From contig NZ_LT629710.1 of assembly GCF_900104535.1 (NCBI RefSeq), positions 1,798,001 to 1,862,000 on the forward strand: 64,000 nt of DNA, read 5' to 3'. Shown here in pieces: positions 17,416 to 24,934 of the stretch. Below the pieces are notes generated by a model that saw only the letters and a program-made list of their open reading frames with translations, made no database searches and was not told where the DNA came from. The DNA comes from Nakamurella panacisegetis (GTDB taxonomy: Bacteria; Actinomycetota; Actinomycetes; Mycobacteriales; Nakamurellaceae). The first letter of the stretch is position 1; the number at the start of each line of letters is the position of its first letter. The position numbers and the translations under genes were made by a program.

Positions 17416-17985
17416 GTGACCGCCTTTCTCCGTGCCTCGGTTGCCGCCGCCGTGCTGATGGCCGTGGTCGGCTGTGCCGGCCCGGCGACCTCGGCCACGT
17501 CCTCCTCGGGGGCCAGCTCGCCTGGACACATGTCGAGCGCACCGTCCACCGGTTCGGTCACCCCGACCGGGCACCCGGCCGACTTCCACGCCCCGGCGGG
17601 AGCCGTCGGCCAATGGCGGTCGATCACGATCGTCGGACATGCGTTGATCCCCGGATCCCACGTCGATCTCGGCCTGGCCGCCGACGGCGCGTTCGTTCTC
17701 CAGTCCGCGTGCAACGCCATGGACGGACGGCTGACCGGTACGGGGCCGACCTTCACCCCCGGCCCGGACATGGCGACCAGCGCCATGGGCTGCGCGTCCG
17801 CGCCTTCGGCGCAGGACCAGTGGCTGGCCGCGGTGTTCTCCGCGCCGATGACGCTGACGGTCAACCACGGGCAGTTGGTGATCGCCCAGGGCACGGTGGT
17901 GATGACGTTCAGGAAGACCGGCTCGCTCGACACGTCGGTGTCGATCACGGTCCCGGTGGCGTCGACTGCGGTCGGGGGACCGTGA
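17416..17985 (+). CDS. lipoprotein with META/HslJ-like domain
   Basis: 189 aa from the GTG at 17416. A short signal peptide ends in a lipobox, MAVVGC, with the lipidated Cys at residue 20. A Ser/Thr/Pro-rich linker (residues 22-55) leads to a beta-rich domain with LGLAADGAFVLQSACNAMDGRLTGTG and MATSAMGCASAPSAQDQW, the F....CN...G.....G and M.C...P...QE pattern of META domains. These are cell-surface proteins of poorly defined role, sometimes linked to heat or drug resistance. It is divergent from the TetR/MFS unit. Confidence 0.72.
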   Translation: MTAFLRASVAAAVLMAVVGCAGPATSATSSSGASSPGHMSSAPSTGSVTPTGHPADFHAPAGAVGQWRSITIVGHALIPGSHVDLGLAADGAFVLQSACNAMDGRLTGTGPTFTPGPDMATSAMGCASAPSAQDQWLAAVFSAPMTLTVNHGQLVIAQGTVVMTFRKTGSLDTSVSITVPVASTAVGGP

Positions 17986-18129
17986 GGCGACCGGCGTGGC
18001 CGTTGGGTGCTTGAAACGCGGCTGACGTCGGCGGCCGTTTAGGACCGCTGGTCGTCGGTGGGTCAGCCCGTCGCGGTGTCAGTCGGTGATCGTCGACCGG
18101 CGGTCGGGGACAAGGTGCTCCGAGTGCGG

Positions 18130-18852
18130 TCAGAGGCCTTTGATGGCGCGATCGAGCCACTCGCTCAGGAGTTGCCGTTCGGTCTGACTGAGCATGTCGA
18201 GACCCGCGACGTGGGTGCGAAAGGCGACCGCCGCGGCCATCGGCCCACTGTCGGGAGGCGGGGGAGCGTCGGTGAGTATGTCGCGGAGTACGGCGTCGAA
18301 CAGCGCGTCGGCCAGGCCGGGGTCGCGTTGATCGGGTGGTGCCGACAGCAGGGTGAGCACGGCGCCGGTGCCGGCGGCTCGGATCAGGTCAACCGCACGT
18401 TGCTCGCTCACCCGCATCCGGCCGGCGGCCGCGATCCGGCGGATGCGCGACCGGAGGATGTCCTCGCCCGCCTGGGCGGCGGGGGAGCGCGGTTCCCGGC
18501 CCGGGTTGCTCAGCAGCGCGAACAGGGTCGGATTGGCCACGCCGAACTCGATCTGTGTGCTCCAACCGGCCCGCAGGTCGTCCACCGGGTCGGCATCGGC
18601 GGCCGCCGCAGCCTGCACGATGGCGGTCTTGGCGGCCACGTACGTCTCCATCACCTGCTCGGCCACCGCGTCCAGCAGGCCGTCCTTGTCGCCGAACAGC
18701 CGGTAGATCACGGGCGCCTGCACCCCGGCGGCCTGGGCCACCCCGCGGGTGGTCACCGCGGCCGGGCCCTGCTCGCGCAGCAGTCGGGCGGCGGCGGCGA
18801 TGATCCTCGCCCGACTGTCCGCCCGGTTCTCGGTTCGAGCCACTGCTTCCAT
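18130..18852 (-). CDS. TetR-family regulator
   Basis: 240 aa from ATG 18852 (the frame opens at 18918 without good support). The HTH covers about residues 8-55: [45 protein letters not shown]. The C-terminal domain ends [18 protein letters not shown]. It is divergent from the NmrA-like gene at 18942, and the 90-bp spacer carries repeated ACGGGA/TCCCGT boxes, so it very likely controls that gene and itself. Confidence 0.88.
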   Translation of the reverse strand: MEAVARTENRADSRARIIAAAARLLREQGPAAVTTRGVAQAAGVQAPVIYRLFGDKDGLLDAVAEQVMETYVAAKTAIVQAAAAADADPVDDLRAGWSTQIEFGVANPTLFALLSNPGREPRSPAAQAGEDILRSRIRRIAAAGRMRVSEQRAVDLIRAAGTGAVLTLLSAPPDQRDPGLADALFDAVLRDILTDAPPPPDSGPMAAAVAFRTHVAGLDMLSQTERQLLSEWLDRAIKGL

Positions 18853-18863
18853 GTTTCCGAAGA

Positions 18864-18930
18864 TACGGGATCGACGTGATCGCCGATGTTTCCCGTGATA
18901 TCGTCGTATCGATAGCACTGATAACGGGAT
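18864..18930. promoter_or_regulatory. repeated TCCCGT/ACGGGA boxes between divergent genes
   Basis: TCCCGTGAT (18891-18899) and ATAACGGGA (18921-18929) form an imperfect inverted repeat with a 21-bp spacer, and a third ACGGGAT lies at about 18865. All fall between the TetR gene and the NmrA-like gene. They could be operator half-sites. The spacing is longer than in a classical TetR operator, so the call is tentative. Confidence 0.4.
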
Positions 18931-18941
18931 GAGGGAGAACC

Positions 18942-19796
18942 ATGATCGTCATTGCGGGAGCCACCGGCGCTCTGAACGGCCGGACCGTCGACCACCTGCT
19001 CACGCTCGTGCCGGCCGAGCAGGTTGCCGTCGCGGTTCGCGACGTGAGCAGGGCTCGTCGGTTCGCCGACCTCGGGGTCCAGGTCCGCCGCGGCGACTAC
19101 GCCGACCCGACGTCCCTGCCCGACGCATTCGCCGACGCCGACCAGCTGCTCCTGGTGTCCTCCAGCGACCCGGGGGCGGACGCGGTCAGCCTGCACCGCA
19201 CGGCCATCGATGCAGCGGTCGCCGCGGGAGTCGGCCAGATCCTCTACACGAGCCACCAGGGCGCCGCCCTCGACAGCCCGTTCCGTCCCGCGCGCGACCA
19301 TGCGGCAACCGAGCTGCTGCTCGCCGAGTCCGGTGTCCCGTGGACGGCGCTGCGCAACGGCTTCTACGCCCACAGCCTGACCTGGCTGCTGGGTCCCTGG
19401 CAGCAGACCGGTGTTGTCACCGTGCCAGCCGACGGGCCGGTGAGCTGGACCGCGCGCGAGGACGCCGCCGAAGCCGCGGCGATCATCCTCGCCTCCAACG
19501 GCGCCTACGACGGGCCGATCACGCTGACCGCCCGTGCCGCGCCGACCTTCCAGGACGTCGCGGAGATCGCAGCTGACGTCAGCGGCCGCCCGGTCGAGTG
19601 CGTTATCGTGAACGAGGACGAGTGGATCGCCGGCCGAGTCGCCGCCGGACAGGACGAGTTCATGGCGCACTTCACCCTCGGCATCTACCAAGCCGCACAA
19701 CAGGGCTACTTCGCCCGCGTCGATCCCCTGCTCGCCAAGCTTCTGGGCCGCGAACCCCGCTCGGTACGGGATCTGCTCACCCGACCTGCCGCCTGA
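18942..19796 (+). CDS. NmrA-like NAD(P)-binding protein (QorB-type)
   Basis: 284 aa. The Rossmann motif at the N-terminus is [20 protein letters not shown] (GATGALNG). It is followed by [30 protein letters not shown] and LYTSHQGAA, and by a C-terminal substrate-like domain ending [11 protein letters not shown]. This order fits the NmrA/QorB group of atypical SDRs, which lack the Tyr-Lys active site and act as quinone reductases or redox sensors. GAGGGAGAA precedes the ATG. It is divergent from a TetR regulator, which suggests induction by an electrophile or quinone. Confidence 0.86.
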   Translation: MIVIAGATGALNGRTVDHLLTLVPAEQVAVAVRDVSRARRFADLGVQVRRGDYADPTSLPDAFADADQLLLVSSSDPGADAVSLHRTAIDAAVAAGVGQILYTSHQGAALDSPFRPARDHAATELLLAESGVPWTALRNGFYAHSLTWLLGPWQQTGVVTVPADGPVSWTAREDAAEAAAIILASNGAYDGPITLTARAAPTFQDVAEIAADVSGRPVECVIVNEDEWIAGRVAAGQDEFMAHFTLGIYQAAQQGYFARVDPLLAKLLGREPRSVRDLLTRPAA

Positions 19797-19829
19797 CCGG
19801 CCGACCTCCGGTCGGCATCCAGCGGGGGC

Positions 19830-20549
19830 TCACTGATCCAGGGTTGGACTCGTGCCCGCAAAGTCAGTCGCTTGGGTACGGATCTGTGCCAAGACCGTGT
19901 CGAGGCCGGCCCGCAGGGCCAGGGTGTTTCGGCGGGTCTGGGTGAGCAGCAGCCCGCCTTGCAGCGCGACGAGCAGGGCCAGCGCGAGGGTGTCGGTGTC
20001 GGTGTCGGGGCGCAGGTCGCCGCGGGCGCGCATGCGCGCCAGGCCGGCCCGGATCGGCGCTTCCCATCGCTCGAACCCGGCGGCGAGATCAGCCCGGGAA
20101 TGCGGATCCTGGTCGGCGATTTCGGCGGCGATCGATCCGATCGGACAGCCTCCGACGCAGTGCCGCTGCTCCTGGAGGTCGATGAGCAGATCACGCCATC
20201 GCTCCAGCGCGGCGAAGCTGTCGAGCTCGTCGAGCACGGGGCGCTGTGCGTCCAGGATGCCTTCGGTCTGGTGACCGATGACGGCCCGGATGAGATCGCT
20301 CTTGTCCGCGAAGTAGTGATACATCTGGGACGCACTGACACCCGCCTGCCGCTGGACGTCCTCGATCGCCGTGCGGGCGACACCGTGGGCGAACACCAAC
20401 TCGGCAGCCGCATCGATGATGCGGGCGCGCGTCGCCAAGCCCTTCGCGGTGAATTTGCGGGCCGCCACCGGCACGGCGTCGGCTACCACCGGCTGGTGAT
20501 CCGTCGGGCTCCTGCGACCTTTCTCCCGGTCGGTTGTCAGCTGGTCCAC
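19830..20549 (-). CDS. TetR-family regulator, LmrA/YxaF-like
   Basis: 239 aa from the GTG at 20549. The HTH lies at about residues 40-85: TRARIIDAAAELVFAHG, AIEDVQRQAGVSASQMYHYFADKSDLI. The ligand domain carries CVGGCPIGSIAAEIADQDPH, characteristic of the LmrA/YxaF/TetR_C group that senses drugs or flavonoid-like compounds. It faces a divergent SDR gene, and two copies of a TGGAGT-N4-ACTCCA operator lie between them. Confidence 0.88.
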   Translation of the reverse strand: MDQLTTDREKGRRSPTDHQPVVADAVPVAARKFTAKGLATRARIIDAAAELVFAHGVARTAIEDVQRQAGVSASQMYHYFADKSDLIRAVIGHQTEGILDAQRPVLDELDSFAALERWRDLLIDLQEQRHCVGGCPIGSIAAEIADQDPHSRADLAAGFERWEAPIRAGLARMRARGDLRPDTDTDTLALALLVALQGGLLLTQTRRNTLALRAGLDTVLAQIRTQATDFAGTSPTLDQ

Positions 20550-20571
20550 GCGCTCAACCTTACCTCTTTTC

Positions 20572-20622
20572 TGGAGTTGACACTCCAAACCTCTGGGGTC
20601 ATAGTTTGGAGCGTTCACTCCA
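20572..20622. promoter_or_regulatory. SDR promoter with two tandem TetR operators
   Basis: TTGACA at 20577-20582 and CATAGT at 20600-20605 (17-nt spacing) make a near-consensus promoter reading toward the SDR gene. TGGAGT-TGAC-ACTCCA (20572-20587, perfect 6-base arms) covers the -35 box and TGGAGC-GTTC-ACTCCA (20607-20622, one mismatch) covers the start region. The two sites are 35 bp apart centre to centre. Dual occupancy by the divergent TetR protein would shut both genes. Confidence 0.8.
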
Positions 20623-20639
20623 CTAAGCGAGAGGTTCTC

Positions 20640-21389
20640 ATGACCACCAACCTGACCGGCTCCACCGCCCTGATCACCGGCTCCACCAGCGGCATCGGCA
20701 AAGCCACGGCCGACCACCTGGCCGCCCTCGGAGCGCACGTCATCGTGTCCGGGCGAGACAAGGCACGCGGCGACGCCGTCGTCGCCGGCATCCGCGCCGC
20801 GGGCGGGACGGCGGACTTCGCCGCCGCCGATCTCGGCGACGAGCGCAGCGTGCGCGCACTTGCCACCCATGCGGCCGAGGTGGGCCGCGGCCACGTCGAC
20901 ATCCTCGTCAACAACGGCGGCATCTTCCCCTTCGGCGCCACCGCCGATACCCCGGCCTCGCAGATCGACGAAGTCTTCGCCATCAACGTCAAGGCGCCCT
21001 ACCTGCTCGTCGCCGCCCTCGCCCCTGCGATGGCCGACCGCGGCCACGGCGCGATCATCAACGTCACGACCATGGTGTCGACGCTGGGTATGGCAGGAAT
21101 GGGCCTCTACGGGGCCAGCAAGGCCGCCCTGGTCCTGCTGACCAAGTCCTGGGCCGCCGAATTCGGTCCCGCCGGCGTCCGCGTGAACGCCGTCAGCCCC
21201 GGCCCCACCCGCACCGAGGGCACCATTCCCATGGGTGACGCGCTGGACCAACTGGCAGCAGGGGGACCGGCGGGTCGCCCCGGCCGGCCAGAGGAGATCG
21301 CCGCCGCCATCGCATTCCTGGCCACCGACCAGGCCAGCTTCATCCACGGCGCCGTGCTACCCGTGGACGGTGGCCGCCTCGCCGTCTGA
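20640..21389 (+). CDS. short-chain dehydrogenase/reductase under TetR control
   Basis: 249 aa from the ATG at 20640 (GCGAGAGG upstream); the long upstream extension of the frame is antisense to the TetR gene. SDR marks: TGSTSGIG (13-20), NNGG (91-94), a Ser/Thr in NVTTMVST, Tyr157-x3-Lys161 (GLYGASKAA), PGPTRTEG, and the C-terminal [14 protein letters not shown] replaces the usual NNAG. With the LmrA/YxaF-like regulator, reduction or detoxification of a small xenobiotic or secondary metabolite is a likely role (inference). Confidence 0.9.
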   Translation: MTTNLTGSTALITGSTSGIGKATADHLAALGAHVIVSGRDKARGDAVVAGIRAAGGTADFAAADLGDERSVRALATHAAEVGRGHVDILVNNGGIFPFGATADTPASQIDEVFAINVKAPYLLVAALAPAMADRGHGAIINVTTMVSTLGMAGMGLYGASKAALVLLTKSWAAEFGPAGVRVNAVSPGPTRTEGTIPMGDALDQLAAGGPAGRPGRPEEIAAAIAFLATDQASFIHGAVLPVDGGRLAV

Positions 21390-21470
21390 CACCTTCCTCA
21401 CAGCGACCAACCTGCAGACTGACCTGTCCGTCGGCAACGGCGCGCTGCGCCCTAACCCCGGTGCGGAGCG

Positions 21471-21503
21471 CGCCTGTGACGGCTGGAAGAGCCGTCACAG
21501 GCG
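21471..21503 (+). terminator. perfect 14-bp-stem hairpin terminator
   Basis: CGCCTGTGACGGCT, a 5-nt loop and its exact reverse complement lie 82 bp after the SDR stop. There is no T-run after the stem, as is common in high-GC actinobacteria where such hairpins act as factor-independent or bidirectional terminators. Confidence 0.75.
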
Positions 21504-21919
21504 TGATCACCGATAGATCAGATCGACCTTCTCCCACGGGTCGAGCACGGTCGCGTCTCCCTGGCCATCGAAGAGCAGATCGCCTCCAACGTTCGGGTCA
21601 CCGCCGTGCCCGTCGACCGGGGCAGGTCCGGCAGCGCGACAAGTGCCGGAATGGGCGCAACGCCTTGCTCGAGCTGGCAAGGCAGCTCGATGGGGGCATT
21701 GTGTACGACCGAGATCTGCCAGCGGCGACCGTCACTCTCCTGGATTCGCTAAATCGTCGAACCCGGTAGGAAGTCCGCCGACGGTCCGGGCCGTGCATCC
21801 GATCGACTCACCCATGGATGCGCCTTTGGAAGGTCACCGACCGACTGCGCGTCCCTCTGAAACGGAGGGCTGGGCGCCGTGCGTTTTCATCGAAGATTCG
21901 TAGGACACCGAACCTACTG
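21504..21919. other. non-coding or decayed stretch
   Basis: Short frames are present in all directions, but none has family features or a ribosome-binding site. The stretch marks the switch from intact metabolic genes to the decayed accessory region and may be debris. Confidence 0.5.
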
Positions 21920-22160
21920 TTACGCAGTCTGCGACGAACCGCTGCACATCCCGCCCTGCACCTCACCAGTCCACCACTGATCTTCGGCGCCGAACTGCTC
22001 GGGCTGGCCTTCGTAGTCGCGGAGACCGAAGTAGGGCGTGCTGGTGACCACACAGTGCACCGACCCGGCGGGCAGCTGCTCGAGCACCTTCACGGCGTCG
22101 CCGGTGTAGAGGGCGAACCCACCGACGATCAGCAGGCCGATTCCGGTGACCAGCGAGACC
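21920..22160 (-). pseudogene. N-terminal fragment of a site-specific DNA methyltransferase
   Basis: The minus-strand frame reads GGFALYTGDAVKVLEQLP, AGSVHCVVTSTPYFGLRDY, then EGQPEQFGAEDQWW and stops at TAA 21920. The order LY.GDA...L..LP, SV.C.VTSPPY.GLRDY is the N-terminus of phage and plasmid beta-class N4/N6 methylases, with TSTPY in place of the usual TSPPY (motif IV). The rest of the enzyme (motifs I and X) is missing. There is no start codon in place, so this is a relic of a mobile-element methylase. Confidence 0.7.
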
Positions 22161-22290
22161 CCGCGTCGGCCGCGGAACCCGTCACCAGTGGGGTGGACGC
22201 GGCCAAATCAGGTGAAGCCAGCTATTGACATCGCCGACGACGGGTGTCCAAGATGGGATCGTCATCGTCGATCAAAGGGGGATTTCACCA

Positions 22291-22930
22291 GTGAAGCCGT
22301 GAAAATCGCTGCTTGCCGTCCTCGCCGCAATCGTCACATGTTTCGGAGCAGCCATTCCCGCTTCCGCCGCCGATGGCAATGCAACACCATCTGCTCCTCG
22401 TCCGATTGCGCCGACGAACGGGACTTTCGAATACGGATCGTCATTGACCCTGGTGTCGCCCAATGGCGCGGTGACCACCACCAAGCACACGTCCAACGAG
22501 TCCGCGAAGGTTCGTCCGCTGGCCGCGCCCGGGACTGGTCCGCAAGGTGCCATTATCCATTGCAACAAGCTGTATTCGTTCTCCGATTCGGCCGGCACGT
22601 ACACGATTCAGCACGCCTGCGGCAGTAGCACAGCGCCATGGGGGTATAAAGTCTCCGCAGCGCTGTGCGCGACGTCGTATAACGGTCTATTCAAAGAGCA
22701 AGGCATGGGCCTGGTTGTGAACGGCGGAAAGACAGTTATCCAACTGGGTCATACGGCAAGTTGCCTTGATTACTATCACGGCCCCCGTCGCCGCGAAGGA
22801 CTACGATCACGTGGCGTATCAGGACTATTTCACGTGGCGCACATCGCCGAATGCAACAAAGGACAGTGTCCTTCAGATTTACGGAAGCTACACTCTCGTC
22901 GGCAGTCCCTGTTCTCCTACATCATGCTGA
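22291..22930 (+). pseudogene. exported protein gene with premature TGA and frameshift
   Basis: An excellent ribosome-binding site, AAAGGGGG (22274-22281), precedes GTG 22291, but the fourth codon is TGA (22300-22302). Past it the frame encodes a clear signal peptide (KSLLAVLAAIVTCFGAAIPASA) and a Thr/Ser-rich secreted domain with paired cysteines (IIHCNKLYSF, IQHACGSS, SAALCATSYNG). Near 22770 the frame shifts: the natural ending is found one frame over, ITITAPVAAKDYDHVAYQDY and then LQIYGSYTLVGSPCSPTSC, stopping at 22930. The length is one base over a multiple of three. The family is not recognised. Both lesions together argue for a real pseudogene. Confidence 0.7.
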
Positions 22931-22951
22931 TCATCTGAGAGTGAGCGAGCG

Positions 22952-23278
22952 ATGACCTTCGGAACCGTCCGAGAATGGCACACGGACGAGGGCTGGGGGG
23001 TCATCGACTCCACGGACACACCGGGTGGCTGCTGGGCGCACTTCTCCGCCGTCGTGATGCCCGGTTACCACACCCTGAGCAGCGGTTCCCAGGTCGACTT
23101 CGACTGGCGCAGCCCCGGCCAGGACGGCTTCAACTTCACCGCGACGCAGGTCTGGATCGGCGATCGAACGAACGGTACGGTCGACCCTGTCGAGGGCTTT
23201 CAGCGCGACAACGCAGGGGCGTACAACTCCAGTGTCAGAATCAACCCAGGTAACCGCACATCCCGTCGAAAGCGGTGA
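22952..23278 (+). CDS. cold-shock-domain protein (divergent)
   Basis: 108 aa. A single cold-shock-like beta barrel at residues 1-72: MTFGTVREWHTDEGWGVIDS (RNP1-like G.V..W....GWGVI), CWAHFSAVVMPGYHTLSSG (HFS, RNP2-like), VDFDWRSPGQDGFNFTATQVW. The C-terminal 35 residues are polar and end RTSRRKR. It is longer and less canonical than CspA, resembling the divergent CSD proteins found next to secreted or toxin proteins in actinobacteria. It starts 22 bp after the pseudogene and may be co-transcribed with it. Confidence 0.72.
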   Translation: MTFGTVREWHTDEGWGVIDSTDTPGGCWAHFSAVVMPGYHTLSSGSQVDFDWRSPGQDGFNFTATQVWIGDRTNGTVDPVEGFQRDNAGAYNSSVRINPGNRTSRRKR

Positions 23279-23308
23279 CCCATCGGGATTCACAGACGCG
23301 CTGGCCAC

Positions 23309-24256
23309 ATGATCGGGTGGACGTCTCGACCGAACTCGCGCAGCTACGGGCTGCTGTTGATCGGCTTGGCGTTGCTGGCAGCAGTGGCGGCGCCGAACTT
23401 GATCGGACGAACGATCACCGGCGCCGCCCAAGCTGTTCCTGTGCCGAGCCCGCCAACGCTCGGGAACTGTGTCACCGATCCGATCACGTCAGGGTCGAAC
23501 GCCTTCGGCAGCGGCGAATACTCACAGATGGAAATCTCTGACTGCCGAGGCGTTCGATACGGCGAAATCAGCGCCATGATCAATGACCCGTCCCCGCACA
23601 GGACAGAAGCAACGGCTGATCCAGATGCGGCCTCGGCCTGCCAGTCTGCGGCCTACCGGTACGTCGGGATCCCGATGCACGGCGATGAACCGACCCCCTT
23701 GTTTGAGTGATGGTATCCACAACTGCTCCTCGCCACGGCAATCGCGGCGCCGTCGAGCCGTCAACGCGCCGCAGGTCAACACTGGCTGGCCTGCGTCGTC
23801 TACCCGCCGGGCGACGCCCACCCCCAGTCCCACGCCGCAGTCCGGCCCGGCTACAAGGACTCCATCCACGACGCGTTGCGTACCGGGCAGGAGGCCAACC
23901 AAATCGGTGTGTGCATGTCCGGATCGGACTTAGCCGGTACCGATAGTGGCCCAACCATCTGCAGCGCAGACCATCGCGGCGAGATATTCGGCACCGGGTA
24001 CACCGGCGACCAACCCGTAGGCCGGGCGGATCTGCTTCGAAGCTGCCGCCAGGTCATAGCCCAGCTAACCCACACAACCGGTATCTCCATCCTGGGCCTC
24101 GCCGTTCAAGTGGCAGCGACGGGCATGAACCATCTGGCGATCTCCGGTAGCAGTATCCCGGCACATTCCAGGCTGAGCTGCGGAGTCACCGGGAACCTTC
24201 GGGTACTAAGAGGCAGCCTTCTCGGGCTTGGCGATCGACCAGTTCCGTGGAAGTAG
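23309..24256 (+). pseudogene. membrane-anchored septum-formation-like protein, interrupted by one in-frame TGA
   Basis: The reading frame is open from ATG 23309 to 24256 except for one TGA at 23708-23710. The first part has a membrane anchor (YGLLLIGLALLAAVAAPNLIG), then CVTDPITSG, DCRGVRYGEISAMI and ACQSAAYRYVGIP. The second part, same frame, reads WYPQLLLATAIAAPSSRQRAAGQ, then HWLACVVYPPG, VCMSGSD, TICSADHRGEIFG, LLRSCRQVIAQLT. The Cys/Trp pattern (CxxxHxGE, PS..Q...G..W.AC) is that of actinobacterial septum-formation-domain proteins. The stop falls just before a Trp codon. Either a nonsense mutation or a base-call error; both halves look otherwise intact. Confidence 0.65.
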
Positions 24257-24266
24257 GGGTAACGGT

Positions 24267-24292
24267 AAGGAAGCTGTCATATACCGACAAGT
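24267..24292 (+). repeat. 26-bp direct repeat, copy 1
   Basis: AAGGAAGCTGTCATA followed by TACCGACAAGT. It recurs in the same orientation with 24 of 26 identical bases at 32576-32601. The two copies bracket about 8.3 kb containing the DUF4062-TPR, phosphoesterase/nucleotidyltransferase and IS genes. It resembles a recombinase core site but is not itself palindromic. Confidence 0.7.
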
Positions 24293-24352
24293 AGCGGGTC
24301 GGGGTTGGTGGGGACCATCGGAGAACCGTCGCGCTCGGTGGCTTCGGTTGCG

Positions 24353-24599
24353 TCAGCTGGATGTGTGGCTCAGCGTTGTCTGGTTAGTGATGATGAAGCC
24401 GCCGCGTTGCCAGGCCTGCGGGTAGCCGTAGCGGTCGAGGAGGGGAAGTTTCACCCAGAGTTGTAGCCATCGGGGAAGTCGGTCGAATTGGGGGACGGCG
24501 GCGAATCCGTCCGGCAGCCAGTTCCAGCCGGGGAGCCGGCCGTTGGGTGGGGCCCACGGTCCCGGGGGAGATGACCTCCAGGGGTTCGGCGGCTGTCAT
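24353..24599 (-). pseudogene. small conserved-looking gene with single-base frameshift
   Basis: From ATG 24599 the frame gives MTAAEPLEVISPG. It then continues sensibly only one frame over as PWAPPNGRLPGWNWLPDGF, AAVPQFDRLPRWLQLWVKLP and LLDRYGYPQAWQRGGF, ending at TGA 24353. The total length is one base too long, and the break falls in the C/G run near 24565 (CCCGGGGG on the plus strand). The Trp/Pro-rich composition looks truly coding. No family recognised. It follows the small gene at 24610 by 10 bp. Confidence 0.55.
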
Positions 24600-24609
24600 G
24601 GGGATCAGG

Positions 24610-24831
24610 TTACTCCCCGGTGGTGAATCCCCAGCTCTGGGAGACGACCGGTATGTTCAGTGATCCCTTTGGCCGCAACGTCTCTGGGATGCGCCACTCG
24701 GCGTAGATCACCATGTGCGTGCTCTGCCGGCGGGCGGCGATCTGAATTTCGACGTGATCGCCGACCGTTCGTGTCGTGCACGCGGGTGGAGTGGAGGGCT
24801 GCGTGCAGTCGACGGTCGGTGAAGGATGCAA
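24610..24831 (-). CDS. hypothetical 73-aa protein
   Basis: MHPSPTVDCTQPSTPPA, then VGDHVEIQIAARRQSTHMVIYAEWRIPE and SLNIPVVSQSWGFTTGE, which looks like a small beta-strand-rich protein. It lies directly upstream of the frameshifted gene at 24353-24599 on the same strand, so the two may form a small operon. No ribosome-binding site or family is evident, and the start could be further downstream. Confidence 0.4.
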   Translation of the reverse strand: MHPSPTVDCTQPSTPPACTTRTVGDHVEIQIAARRQSTHMVIYAEWRIPETLRPKGSLNIPVVSQSWGFTTGE

Positions 24832-24934
24832 ATCGGGAACGGGCGCGCCCCCGCAAGGGGACCCACCCGTTTCTCAGGGTGCGGGTTGGCAAGCTTCATG
24901 TGACGAAGGGGCCACGAACAGCTATCGTCCGTAC

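Noticed and set aside
16579-17868. 429-aa form of the TetR protein
   Set aside because: The extra N-terminal part is antisense to the lipoprotein gene; TetR proteins are about 200-240 aa, which matches the GTG at 17247.
19872-20639. N-terminal extension of the SDR frame
   Set aside because: It is antisense to a well-supported TetR gene and crosses the promoter/operator region; the SDR fold begins at 20640.
23708-23710. TGA as a selenocysteine codon
   Set aside because: The protein type is not a redox selenoprotein, no SECIS-like hairpin was identified by eye, and neighbouring genes show other lesions.
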